Below are positions 23,701 to 34,659 of a stretch of 61,378 nt of DNA, one piece after another. Positions within the stretch are counted from its first letter, which is position 1, and the number at the start of each line of letters is the position of its first letter. The DNA is from Hofstenia miamia (Eukaryota; Xenacoelomorpha; Acoela): assembly GCA_004352715.1 (NCBI GenBank), contig SCFE01000005.1, positions 984,853-1,046,230 on the forward strand, written 5' to 3'. Made by a program: the position numbers and the translations under genes. The notes beneath the pieces are model-generated. The model was not told the DNA's origin, searched no databases, and saw only the letters and a list, made by a program, of their open reading frames with translations.

Positions 23701-26700
23701 CGAAATACAGAATACATTACTAAATATGTGAAGTTGTCCACAATATTTTTAAGCTACAACATACAAACAACCTCATTGGCCAAGCAAGCACATTGTGGAA
23801 AGTTTCAAATGTTTATAGCGTACATATTAATTGATACTAATGCTGTAATATCCTCATATAATTATAAAACGTTTAATCGCAATTCATATTTAATATCTGG
23901 TGCAAGTTTATGGGAGTGGAATCCGGGGGCCAGTGCCCTCCTTGTGAGTTTTTCACAATTTTTGGAAAAGAGTCTTTTCTATACATTTGATGCTAATTTT
24001 TACAAACAAATCATCCGAAGAAGATGGGCGATGTATTAAGCCATCTAATTAAATATTTTATAATATAGAGTATTGAAACACTCATTTTTACAATTTAATT
24101 CTAAATTGATAAACACTAACATCGATTGTGAGCATTAGGTTCAACTTTGCCATTGTGATTTTCATGTAAATTTTATTCCACATTTAATTTTCCTCCTATG
24201 CCCCATTGAAGTGGTCCGCTAAATCTCCATAAATATGCACGCTATGCTAATTATAGTTAAAAATCTAATTCAGGGTGAAAATTTTACTTGTGACATAAAT
24301 TGTGAAGATGAGTGTCTCAATACTTCTATCCGGTACGGTAATTTCCTTTTAGATTTTATTGTTTAAATTACCGTTCGATATAAATTTTTTGATTCAAAGT
24401 TGAAAGGTGTTCCCTGTTTAGAAATCCTAATGCCGCACCTGTTTTATATAATATAGTATTGATTGAATTTGGGTGCACTGAAATGTGTACTTATTTTTTA
24501 TCATATTCTTGCAATCTTGACCACTCTAGTTATTCGCACTTTTTAGTTTCAAAATCAGACCCATTTGACTATTTTTAAGTTTGAATTCCCACGGGGCAGT
24601 TTATTTTTCCCATAAAATATGAAGTAGTTCCATGATCCAGCTCACATTTATTTTCTGCCACCCTAATTACAGTCAGTTATGCTTACTTGAATCATGTGAC
24701 GGTGCATTAAGCTTTCGGAATGCACTGTAATTGACACAATTAGAGAGTTGTGTTGCGAAGGTGGCCGTGATAATTTATTGTATTAGCTTCAAATGGGCAG
24801 CTGTGAATAGCACTAGTCGATTTTAAATCAATTCCTTATTTTCGTACAAAATTAATCGAAGCCGTTTAAGTAAAGTTTCTGTCACTCGATATTTTTATAG
24901 AGCCTCTATATTATTTCTTTTTTAATTAAACGTCCTTCTTTATTTAATTTGTTAAATTATATTTTCTTAATTGGAAAGTATTGTTCTTTTTCGACATGCC
25001 GTTTTTAAGAATAATGTCCAAGTACGCACATTATTTTCACCTCATGCGAAATTCTATTTAAAAAAATCAAAACGAAATCTGAATAGTGTTCCAAGCGCAT
25101 TGTTCATCACATACTTTGCAAAATGCTGCAACTATTAATTAACAACATATACAGATGTAAACGCCAAAGGTAACACTGAATAAAAAGTAAGTTTTATCAA
25201 TTAGCCTGAATGAGAGCTTTTTCTAGTTGAGCTCTGGCATTCGTAAAAATTATTTTAAAAATATATATTATAGCATCGTCGCAGAGTGAGTGCTGTAAAA
25301 CATCAAACAATATATGAAACGAAATGATAAATAATTGGAAACAATTAACCACTTAACCCCATACTGATGCCGCACACCCGCGCTAGACCGGGATCAAAGC
25401 GCAAGAATGCTCTTTTCTTTCTGACTGAGAGTACTGCCTACTTTCTTTAGCATCCACCCAGAAGGTGCTGGAAAAATCAGAAGTACAATTATTGATATTA
25501 CAGGAGACGACTCAGAGAAACACCACAGTTTAAATACGGCCCCTACAGAATTACCTGACAGGTTCGCTCTGCTCTTTGCCGAAAAAATAACAACGTAAAA
25601 AAAACAACCACTTCAGTATCGAACAAGTTCATTTGATGATCCACGTTCTCTATTTTCACTGCTATTATGTCGGCATCAGCAATATATTATAACAAAATAT
25701 CCCAGGCAATTCGACATGGATTTACATAAAAAACAATCGAGAGTAATACGGGAACCCTTTGTTCACTCTAGGTAGGCCAATGCAATGTACCAACAACATG
25801 CGTGGTCAGATCACCTCAGAGTTACCATATAGAACCGTCACAGGGTGCCTGCTTTAATGCATCAAACACTAACTATTTAATTAACAACAATATATACAAC
25901 GAAAAGTTTTAGTGCTTATCACTCACTCACTAATAAAATATCCAAAAATTGAAATTACCGCAAGATAGAAGAGTATTGTTCTTTCATTGGATTCAACCTT
26001 CTGCTTTCTGAACATTAGGTATGGAAAGAATTTTTTAAAAATAACGCAATTTTCAATGAACAATGATGAAGCTCTTCATGTTCTTCAAGCACAGCAATAC
26101 ACTTTATTGCAAATTTCGATCGCATTCACCTATAGATGTGTCCATCTATCACGATTTCTAAATTGCATAATCGGCGTAGAGAAAATCGATTGAAAATGTG
26201 GAAAAACAGTTGATACCTTTAAAAAGACATGTGCAGTTCAATAGGAGACGTTTCTTGTAATTCTTCTAAAAATTCAATTGCAATGTGTGACCACAGAGTT
26301 TGGGTTCAAAATCATTGAGTATGACATCCTGTTTATAAATAGTTTTTTGAACTTTTCAAGCATATTTGCAGTTCTATTATTCGAAAACTGCGATCTTCCA
26401 CTTTCTAGAAACGAGTCATGTCGAGAAAGTTTTAACAAATATCGCATAGTTTCAATTAATTTAGGAAATACACAAAATAGTATGTATATAAATGAACTTC
26501 GATTCACTTAAACTACAGTTCCAGGAAACTTAATGACTGGTTTCAACATGTTGCTCTTAAAACAAACAAAATTGTTCGCCTTTTATTAAATTGATTTCAA
26601 CAACAATTTTAAAAGAATGAACTGTATGTGTTTAATTTATAATATTTTCGATAATTACCAAGTTATCTTACGTATTTTTCCTGTTCTCCAATTTTGCTTT

Positions 26701-29700
26701 TTCTGCAAGGCTTCAAAATCTCAAAATTATCAAATTCTGCAATAAACTGCTTCTTGTTTGGTTATCTTTGCTTTTTTTCTTTGATTCACTTGAAAATGCA
26801 TTCTTTGCAGGATACAAGTAAATTTACGCGCACGGACCCCAATGACTGAAAATTAGGTTAAAGTTGCAATGATATCTATCCCCTTAACCCTTATCAGGAC
26901 ATGCATTGTCGGACTTCTGTAAATCAACAGAACATTTGAAAAACATTTATTTATGAAGAACGGTAATATAAGCTATACTTTGAAACCTTGAAAGCTTTTC
27001 TTTTTATAGAGCTCCTCAAGGACAGTGGTAATCTTCATTTTCGCTTCCCTCAGTGTCCTTCAGTCAAACATTGTCAAGTATTCAGGTTAATAAAGCTGAA
27101 AATGGGTTCTGGCGGTAGATATTATAAAACACGAAAAGGTAACAAAATATATAACTTTGGAAAGCAAGCAGCTGAATGCAAAGATTTATAAAAAAACTTT
27201 CAGTACCTGAAAATGAACCTCTAAATTCTTCACTGGGATTCACACATTCCGCCTTGACACTAAAACTTTTATATTATCTATTTACATTAAAAAGTTGTTA
27301 TTATATACAAAAGATTTAAAGATAAACGCTAAAACCGAAAACGTTTAGTCTGGCCCATACAAACAACTAGTACCGATGTTACATTATCACGTATGTTTTT
27401 GGTTGGTCATTGTCCCAGTTGTGTTGCAGCAATCGACATAAAATATTTAATCGATGAAAATGAAGTATTGCTGAATTTTTTAAAATTTCTCGCATTGAAT
27501 GTCATTAGGACATTAAATTTTGTGCCTGAAAATCTTTCAGAAATTAGAATTTGTATCTGGAAGAAATACTTATGAAATTAACAAAAGGACAATTGTAGTT
27601 TTTCTAGAGAAGAGGCAATGTTTAAGTAGTATGATGGTGAACAGGCACTATTGCCAGTGTTTCAAAAATTGGGCATTGAAAATAATTTTTACACAACGGA
27701 AGGATCAAGAAAATCAGACTTGCAGCGCATCAAACAGTCTGACCGTAAATCAATAGACAAGCACCGGCGAAAACAGCTACGTGCTGATAGAAAAGGATGT
27801 ACTGACAGAAATGAACATGAAGGTGAAACATGCTAGTCTTGCTCAAATTTCAAAATCTTGAAAGCCAAAAGTATGTTATTTACTTAAATTAATAAAATAG
27901 CAATTGTTGTGTACAATTGTTTGTTTGTACTGATCCTACAACTCTAATTATGTAAAACCGAACTTCCAAACGTTTTATCTTGCAATTTTCTGAAATCAGT
28001 TGTCTGCAATAAATAATTATTTCAGCTCGTGGTCTAGCTTTAAGTTGACAAATTACTGTTTGTTTTATGCGTTAGCAATCACGGATGTCCAATGTGTTTG
28101 GAACATCTGTGGCATTTTTCGCTGCCTTTCTTCTTTTCAATTTTTACTTTTGTTTCCCCGCCTTGTTAAGTTATTGGTTTTTTTCTATCAGCTGTTGCAA
28201 ATAGTTCCTTCAAATTTTGTAGGCTTGGTGGCTTTTTTGATTTTTCATTGGACTTAGAAACAATTTAATAAGTAAAGTATTAACTGTAATCACCAATGGG
28301 AAATTCTAGTTTAAAAAGAATTGGCATAACCTGAGATATATGTTTTAATAGGAAAACTTAATTGGGAATATTATTGTATATTTGCACGTTCATTAATTGT
28401 GTTCTTGAAAATATTCAAATAGTTGTTGAATATATCTAAAAAATATTCCAATACTCGGTAGAAAATGTTCGAATGTCTCAGGAACGCTAATAATTTATAC
28501 ACTTGAGAACTGTATGTGAATATAATGTCTTAAATTTTTGGATATCAACGGTGTTGAACATTCAAAGAACAAAATGCAGATGTCTTTAAATTTTTTACTT
28601 TTTGGAATTTTTTGGTGAAGTTCTCTTAACTTTTGTATAGTATTTTATTGAAATTATAATTCACATGGGCTTGGGCTGAGTGCCCTGGTTTTCTTGGCGA
28701 TTGTTTTTTAATCATGTGACGTACTTTTGTGCATATTAGTTGCATTCATTCACTAGCCAACGAGTTCTATGGTGACTAATGCCTAATCATATTCAAATTA
28801 TAGTTTTTCAATTCATATTTAATTTGCGTGGTAAATTTTTTATGAACGCAACTGTGGAGAAAAAGGAAGGCAATAATTGTTTTTTAAATACAATTTCTTT
28901 TGTAAATTGCTAATTTTATGCAGCAATACAAAGGTATGGATTGAATGATACCTCAAATTTTATTTAAAGACTGTTATTCTATTCGTTATGTTGCATTTTT
29001 TCATTAAGTTTTTTAAAGTTCCATAAAAATTAAAATGCATGTTGGTCACTCGTCTTGCAAGCAAGGCTTTTATGTGTCGATTTTATTTATTACCTTAGTA
29101 TAATTCTGCTTACACTCTGTAAATAATACATACAACTTTTTCTGATTTTCAGCCTGTCGGTTTTTGCGACATCAACTTTAAAAAATAATATCATTGCATA
29201 TCGTTCCAGTTTGTGGGAATTATGGCAACCTTAAAACATATTTTTATAAATTTTGGAAGTTATGTTCTATCTTGTTCCTGTTTTGCTAATATGAGAAATA
29301 TGCCTAATTTCTACATGTAGTAATTGAAATCGAAGATGGTTATTTCGGATTTACTAGAATCAATAGTTATATTTCTTAATTTTCAAAAAACTATATAATG
29401 GCCAAATGAATACTAGTATACTTTAAATTTAGTAAAACTATAGCGTAATATTTATAGCGATGGTTATGGTTCGTAAGTTAGCATACGCGTAATAACGCGT
29501 AATAAACCTATATCTTCGTATTTTTCCGAAATTTAGTTTCCATTTTGTATCAAATTTCCGTTTGTTTTTGTTGAAATCGCAAAAATCATTCTATTGTCGC
29601 CAGCCAAACATCTGTACAACCACATTTTTCGACCTGCTAAAAATATTGCATACCAATGATGAATCTCTGTGGAATAACTATGGTGAGTATTTAAATTTTT

Positions 29701-31827
29701 AATTAATTTATCATGCACTGACCACACGCCGTTGGTGAAACTTAGGTATTTTTATCAAACATGATCTACATATCACAATAGTGTCATAGTTGACTAATTT
29801 CATTATATTTCGAATTCTCTATCATTGGAAACGTATTCCATTCAAATATCTTTTATCGGTTTATTATTGACAATTATTTTCTTGTAGAGGCTACCTGTTG
29901 AAAGCACGTCATGTCATAGGTTTGCAAATAATAGTTCTTTCGACTTTACGTGTATAATCTAATTAAAAAGATTAAATATTGGGAAACGATTGAATCCTCA
30001 ACTATTAAAGACATTGATGTAGTTGAATATAAAACGCTAATTAACGTCGACTGTAGAGACTTCATTAAGCAATGTTGCATTGTTCACATAATGTCCTTAA
30101 ACATTTCATATTCATAAAACTAAATTAATAATAAATTTAATATATTTGTCATGCAACAGGAAGTACCTAATCGTTTGCTATTTAATTGACACAGTTCTTT
30201 CACGTTTTCGTTATTCAAAAATTGGCCAACATAATAAAAAAGGCTAGAACCGTGTTAAAAATTCTCCATTTAGTTAACTTTATTATGATATAGTTTTTCT
30301 CGTTATAAATTGATGATTTTTTCCATCAATGAGTTGTGATTTATTTCGTGTTGCAGTAAGGTTCTATTCTTCCTAGCAGTCTTTCGTGCAGTTAGGCGCT
30401 GGTATCGCATTAGTGTCTAATTTAATTGGGAAGATTACTTAGTGCCGATCTCCATCTGTGGATATGATATTTTGTGCTGTTAGGTTTTATGCTTGTGATT
30501 AATAATTAAATCGGGGTTAAATCAATGTTGGTGGTCTTTATCAAGATGAAATGATGATAACGTAATGCAGTCTGTGACGAATTCAAATCAATATCAATTA
30601 ATTTTGCTTTCGTGAATTGACAATTCATTTCAATTTTATTTTTGCATTTTAACTTTTCAGTTTTTTCACTATGTTTACTCACTAATCAAATCCCTTACAA
30701 ATCAGTCTTGCAAATTTGTTCATTTATTAAATTATTGGAGAGCGATGCTTTCAACTTTTGTAATATATATAATGTATGTAAATTTGGAATGAGTTACACA
30801 CAGCGCCTCCCGCCTTTTGCAAAAATTTATGTTAAGCTCAACATTGCGCCTCTTAGTTATATTTTAAAAAAAATATCGGCTATTTTGACATTTAACGATG
30901 TTTCTTTTGGTGTTGCAAACGCTATTTTTGGTCTTAATGAATACTAATGTAAATAGAAAGTTGTTTGACTTTTGCATTTGCAATGCTATAATAGCATGTT
31001 TACGTTAGCAAATGTGTTACATTAAACTTTATATTTTAAGAAGGTTTACACCGAGGCCTGGTCTCTTTCACAATGTATCTGCTCACATGTTTCATAACAC
31101 TGTAAAACATTGGCATTTTGTGATAATGGCTTATCTAGAAATTGTAATTTGGGGGTCGCTAAGTGTCTGTTTAACCCTCGGTGTAATCGTTTCAACGCTT
31201 TTACTTCAATTCGTAAATTTCATGTAACCATAGCTGATTTTATGGTGTTGTGAAATATTATCCAACTTATATTGTAGAATACTCTGTCATTGTTACTGTA
31301 CGTCTATCTCAATAAATATCAACCATTTATCTGCTAGATTTTAATCTCAAATAAAAAGTAGACTTCTGTGAGTGGCGTCGAATCCCTTAAAAATCAGAAA
31401 GTGGACTAGAAAAAATTGCTATATATATATATATATTCAAACCATGCCACTGTTTGTTATATCAATAACTTCCGCTATCATATTTCAAAGTGTTTTGTTG
31501 TAAATATCTTGAGTTTTTAGGAAGGTTATGGTGGTCGCTCGTGTGAGATTTGCACTCATGCACCCTGGTACGGATTCGATTGCAGAACAAGAAGTAAGTT
31601 TTTACTCTGGATTTACTATGATTTCATCTTTCGATATTTGAAATTTTAACTTTTTTAAAAGCTCGAAATAATTCAGCATAGAGAGATACCGTTTCATAAT
31701 AAATAACTGCAATTTAAAAACGAATAACGCTTTGAAAAAATGTCTTTTCATTCTGTGTGATTCTACATTCTACATTGCAGCTAAGACTGGATTAAACAGC
31801 AACAACAAAAGAATGACTCCTGGATAG
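17512..31827 (+). CDS. Stabilin-N-terminus-like secreted EGF protein, five exons
   Basis: Joining exons 17512-17708, 18875-19008, 20372-20457, 31521-31593 and 31781-31827 gives an uninterrupted 178-codon frame. All junctions are GT/AG and phases match at every join (2, 1, 0, 1). The product starts with a signal peptide ([18 protein letters not shown]). It then has a Cys-rich segment ([12 protein letters not shown]), [24 protein letters not shown], and an EGF module [25 protein letters not shown] ending [14 protein letters not shown]. This is the arrangement at the extreme N-terminus of stabilins (scavenger/hyaluronan receptors): C-C-x-G-x-x-G-x-x-C then C-P-G-G. Stabilins continue with many EGF and FAS1 domains and a transmembrane segment. 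Here exon 6 of my numbering ends after a short basic tail ([14 protein letters not shown]) with no membrane segment. It is either a short secreted paralogue or a mispredicted 3' end. Introns of up to 11 kb carry MITEs. Confidence 0.72.
18875..19008 (+). CDS. Stabilin-like gene exon 2
   Basis: The acceptor ctttag precedes T, which completes a Ser codon with exon 1. It encodes [10 protein letters not shown]...NTGCYTQC...[13 protein letters not shown], carrying the characteristic double-Cys motif, and ends phase 1 at G|GTAAGA. Confidence 0.78.
19257..19868. mobile_element. Candidate non-autonomous DNA transposon with TA target duplication
   Basis: Ends are TAGGGCC (19257) and GGCCCTA (19868). 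Subterminal inverted repeats are rich in the gactcga/tcgagtc motif (19290-19340 versus 19815-19850). About 612 bp with no coding. A TA duplication fits the Tc1/mariner superfamily, but the terminal repeats are imperfect. A fragment with similar sequence (actcgaacttaagaaattcaggcct type) lies near 41140-41180. Confidence 0.5.
19925..20052. mobile_element. hAT-type MITE, 128 bp
   Basis: It starts CAGGGACGTAGCCAGA and ends TCTGGCTATTCCCTTG, near-perfect inverted termini. It is flanked by tgttttag (19917-19924) and gtttttag (20053-20060), an 8-bp target-site duplication with one mismatch. CAGGG-type termini with 8-bp duplications are typical of hAT elements. It lies in intron 2 of the stabilin-like gene. 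Confidence 0.8.
20372..20457 (+). CDS. Stabilin-like gene exon 3 (EGF core)
   Basis: The acceptor ttttag is followed by AG, completing GAG with the last base of exon 2. It encodes [19 protein letters not shown] and on to CNCE, ending in phase 0 at the strong donor GTAAGT. This is the most diagnostic exon for the stabilin family. Confidence 0.82.
24274..24366 (+). CDS. Possible alternative terminal exon of the stabilin-like gene
   Basis: After an acceptor (taattcag) the frame compatible with exon 3 reads [20 protein letters not shown] and ends at a TAA at 24364-24366. Spliced to exon 3 it would make a shorter secreted isoform with three extra Cys, two of them placed as in an EGF C-terminal half (C-x-C...C). 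Using its internal donors instead (59 or 64 nt) would shift the frame of exon 31521-31593, so it can only be terminal or spurious. Confidence 0.3.
   Translation, partial: GENFTCDINCEDECLNTSIRYGNFLLDFIV
25437..25597 (+). mobile_element. LINE-like coding scrap
   Basis: A plus-strand frame reads [20 protein letters not shown] and further on [14 protein letters not shown] before a stop. The last motif resembles the region between endonuclease and RT of CR1/Jockey-type LINEs, where E-L-x-x-x-F-x-x-F-F-x-x-K-I is usual. It is too short for firm assignment. Confidence 0.3.
27400..27836 (+). pseudogene. Transposase-like C-terminal fragment
   Basis: The frame ending at 27836 contains [16 protein letters not shown], followed by a basic tail ([28 protein letters not shown]). 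A G-I-x-x-x-x-x-T motif followed by a K/R-rich helical stretch occurs at the end of several DNA-transposon-derived open frames in invertebrates. The upstream part is frame-broken. The family is uncertain. Confidence 0.35.
31521..31593 (+). CDS. Stabilin-like gene exon 4 (end of EGF module)
   Basis: The acceptor gtttttag is followed directly by the frame [21 protein letters not shown], which completes the EGF module begun in exon 3 (CNCE|EGYGG). The phase 0 start matches the exon 3 end. The donor is A|GTAAGT. Confidence 0.8.
31781..31827 (+). CDS. Stabilin-like gene terminal exon
   Basis: The acceptor tacattgcag is followed by CT, completing Thr with the preceding A. It encodes a basic 15-residue tail and ends TAG at 31825-31827. 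No strong AATAAA follows closely; the first I see is near 32130. The short length makes this the least certain exon, although the phase agrees. Confidence 0.6.
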
Positions 31828-33753
31828 ACAATGTAAAATTTGTAATCTACATTTATCTATTAAGTAATTTGATTTGCATACATCTTGTATTATTGACTTT
31901 ACTATTATAATGTATTTTTATCGTACATTATGGCGACAAATTTGCACACACCCTGGCATTCTTAATCGTCGAAAGCTGGTTTATTTATCTTCATTCGTTT
32001 GGTAAATTGACATTAAATTCTTCAAGTTAAACATGTTTGCTTTGAACTTTAAATTAATATTTTATCACAAAATCCAGTCATTCATGTCACAGTTGAACAT
32101 GACGTTCTCGTCTGCTATTATTTTTTAAACAATAAACATTGAATGGTGCGTTACATTAATATTTCTGCACAGTCACCTAGGATAGCGTTAAATTTTAATT
32201 TAGAATTTTCCAAACAACTATGCTTCATACAAAATCACAACGTAACCTAATTCATTCCTAAACTTTCTTTGCATCCTGCATAAGCACATGCATATGTAGG
32301 ATAATTAATCAATTCCACTTTTTTGTAATTCGTCTCGACATTTCAATTTTGAATTTTGTTAACCATTGAATTTGGTAAAGATTTTAAAGATGTATTTTTA
32401 TGGTTGTAGTTTCTAAATGCAAATAATGTAATCAACCAGTTGTTTGATGCCATACCCAGCTTACTAGGGAACTTTGTGTAGAAGTATTATTTTCTTTAGT
32501 AATTTCAGAACTATCCGATGTTTATATATATATATATAATGTGTAATACAGATCTTTGATCTGTAAAAACACTAGTTGTTTCCTCTTTTTCTATGCAGAG
32601 GGAATTTAAACTTAGATATTGTGAAAATTCATAGTAATTTTTAAAATCCTGAACTCTCAAAAGTATGAAGCAAAATGTTCTTTCAGTTTGCTGGACTCTT
32701 TAATCAAAAAATCAAGCAGTCCAATAATGGAGTTCAGATACACCACAAATGCTCAATGAAATAATGTATTACAACAAAATAATGAAAATAATTTTCGTAA
32801 TTGATAATACTAAAGATTTTTATTATAACCATCAAAATAATTTGTTAATACAATTTCAACTTTAGAGGTGAAAGAACTTTTGGATGATTTTGGAACAACT
32901 AACAATTAGATATTGCCGCGGAAATATATTATTTATTAAAATATATTTTTTCTATCCCCATGTAAGTTCTCGAGTTAAAAATGAATATATGATAAAATTT
33001 AGCCACTTTGTAAGTTTTCCAACGAACACTAAAGTAAATAATCACTGTATGTGTGTACATGAGTTTATATGTAATGCGATTTTCGAGTTTATGCACTTAT
33101 ATTTTTTTCAAAGTTTTTGATGTAAGTATTCCGCATTCCTATTTTTTAATGTGTTAAATATATTTGTAGGGCCTTGTAAAATGTTTTCCAGCTGCATAAT
33201 GTGCGCTTTTCTTTTATGCATTTATCATTGATGATTAAAAAGAATCATCTTTTGTTTCGCCCGCTTTAACTTTTTATAAAAATCAATCCAATTATAACAT
33301 GATTCCTTGGGTTTACAGTAAAAGCATTCTACGAAAATCATTAGCTAAATATAGGTGGCTACCCAAGCGTTAGTTCTGATACTTCCAAACAATGGCCTGC
33401 TCCAATTAGAGCTTCCTCCGTCTATGGTTTTCCGAGTTTTCATAATGTATTAAAAATGTATTTAGAATAACCTTTTAAATTTATAAGGAAAGCCTTTCAC
33501 ATATGTTCAAATCGGCTAAAAATCGACCAATTATATTGTAGATACTCTATGGATAACATACTGAAATGTCGAACAATTAATACTGAAAAATGTACAAATC
33601 CAAAAATATACTTAGGTTATTACCTCTTTATGTAAAATAAGAATTCTTTGAAATATAAAGTCTAAGATTACCAAAAATTGAAATGTCGTATTTATGACTA
33701 AATGAAGCCACATCTGAATATGACCAATAACTACATAGCGTATCTATAATATA

Positions 33754-33801
<48 letters not shown>

Positions 33802-34202
33802 NGATAAACAAACAGGCCCAAATCAAACATATTTCCTCATTTTCACTGGGAGAACTGCTAATATCCACCTGAAAATAACATCAGATATTGATTGAAAATG
33901 TAAACATTTATTTAAGAACTAATTTATAATTGTTAAAATGGCAGAATAAATCCCATTTTTTTACAATATTTTTCTTTTTTTCATTTTAATATATTTTTTA
34001 AGAAATGCTCCCCTTGAGCCCAAATTTGGTTTGTGCCCATTACATGAGCCCTAAGGCTATCACACGTACTCATTTTATGATTTTTTTACATTAACCGACT
34101 GAACTGCTCGCGGGCGTTAAGTATACTGAAAATCGACTGTTGCGGGAATAAAACCTATAGTACTTAGCGCTCATATACATATATATATATATATATATAT
34201 AT
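31828..34202. other. Intergenic sequence with microsatellites
   Basis: No gene is recognised. It includes a short (TA)n near 32522-32540 and a longer (TA)n(TG)n tract at 33754-33802 that ends in a single N, as well as (TA)n at 34173-34202. Confidence 0.6.
33754..33802. repeat. (TA)n(TG)n microsatellite
   Basis: About 15 TA units followed by about 8 TG units, ending at an undetermined base. It is a typical compound dinucleotide repeat. Confidence 0.95.
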
Positions 34203-34315
34203 TGGCGCTGGGTAATTTTTTTAGGCCTCACATGGTCACCTGGCGCTGGTTACAGGGGTTTTTGCTCGAAACTGGCGCTGGGTACAAAACGAAAAAAACG
34301 ATATACCCAGCGCCA
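34203..34315. mobile_element. Short inverted-repeat element embedded in a (TA)n tract
   Basis: A 113-bp unit bounded by the perfect 12-bp inverted repeat TGGCGCTGGGTA / TACCCAGCGCCA and flanked by (TA)n on both sides. A further direct copy of the 12-mer lies at 34273-34284 and a variant at 34241-34252. The terminal copy and the one at 34273 could both pair with 34304-34315. It could be a MITE that targets TA repeats. Confidence 0.5.
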
Positions 34316-34345
34316 GTATATATATATATATATATATATATATAT

Positions 34346-34625
34346 NNNNNNNNNNNNNNNNNNNNNNNNNNNNNNNNNNNNNNNNNNNNNNNNNNNNNNN
34401 NNNNNNNNNNNNNNNNNNNNNNNNNNNNNNNNNNNNNNNNNNNNNNNNNNNNNNNNNNNNNNNNNNNNNNNNNNNNNNNNNNNNNNNNNNNNNNNNNNNN
34501 NNNNNNNNNNNNNNNNNNNNNNNNNNNNNNNNNNNNNNNNNNNNNNNNNNNNNNNNNNNNNNNNNNNNNNNNNNNNNNNNNNNNNNNNNNNNNNNNNNNN
34601 NNNNNNNNNNNNNNNNNNNNNNNNN
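34346..34625. other. Assembly gap, 280 N, inside a (TA)n tract
   Basis: Unknown bases flanked on both sides by TA repeats (34317-34345 and 34626-34656). The gap size differs from the 1000-N default, so it is probably an estimated length. Confidence 0.99.

Positions 34626-34659
<34 letters not shown>

Larger units (their letters stand above)
20458..31520 (+). other. 11-kb intron of the stabilin-like gene
   Basis: Mostly AT-rich unrecognised sequence. It contains an inverted-repeat element near 21425-21705 (aatcgatt motifs at both ends), a possible alternative terminal exon at 24274-24366, a LINE-like coding scrap at about 25437-25597 and a transposase-like coding scrap at about 27400-27836. 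Nothing else can be supported. Confidence 0.5.
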
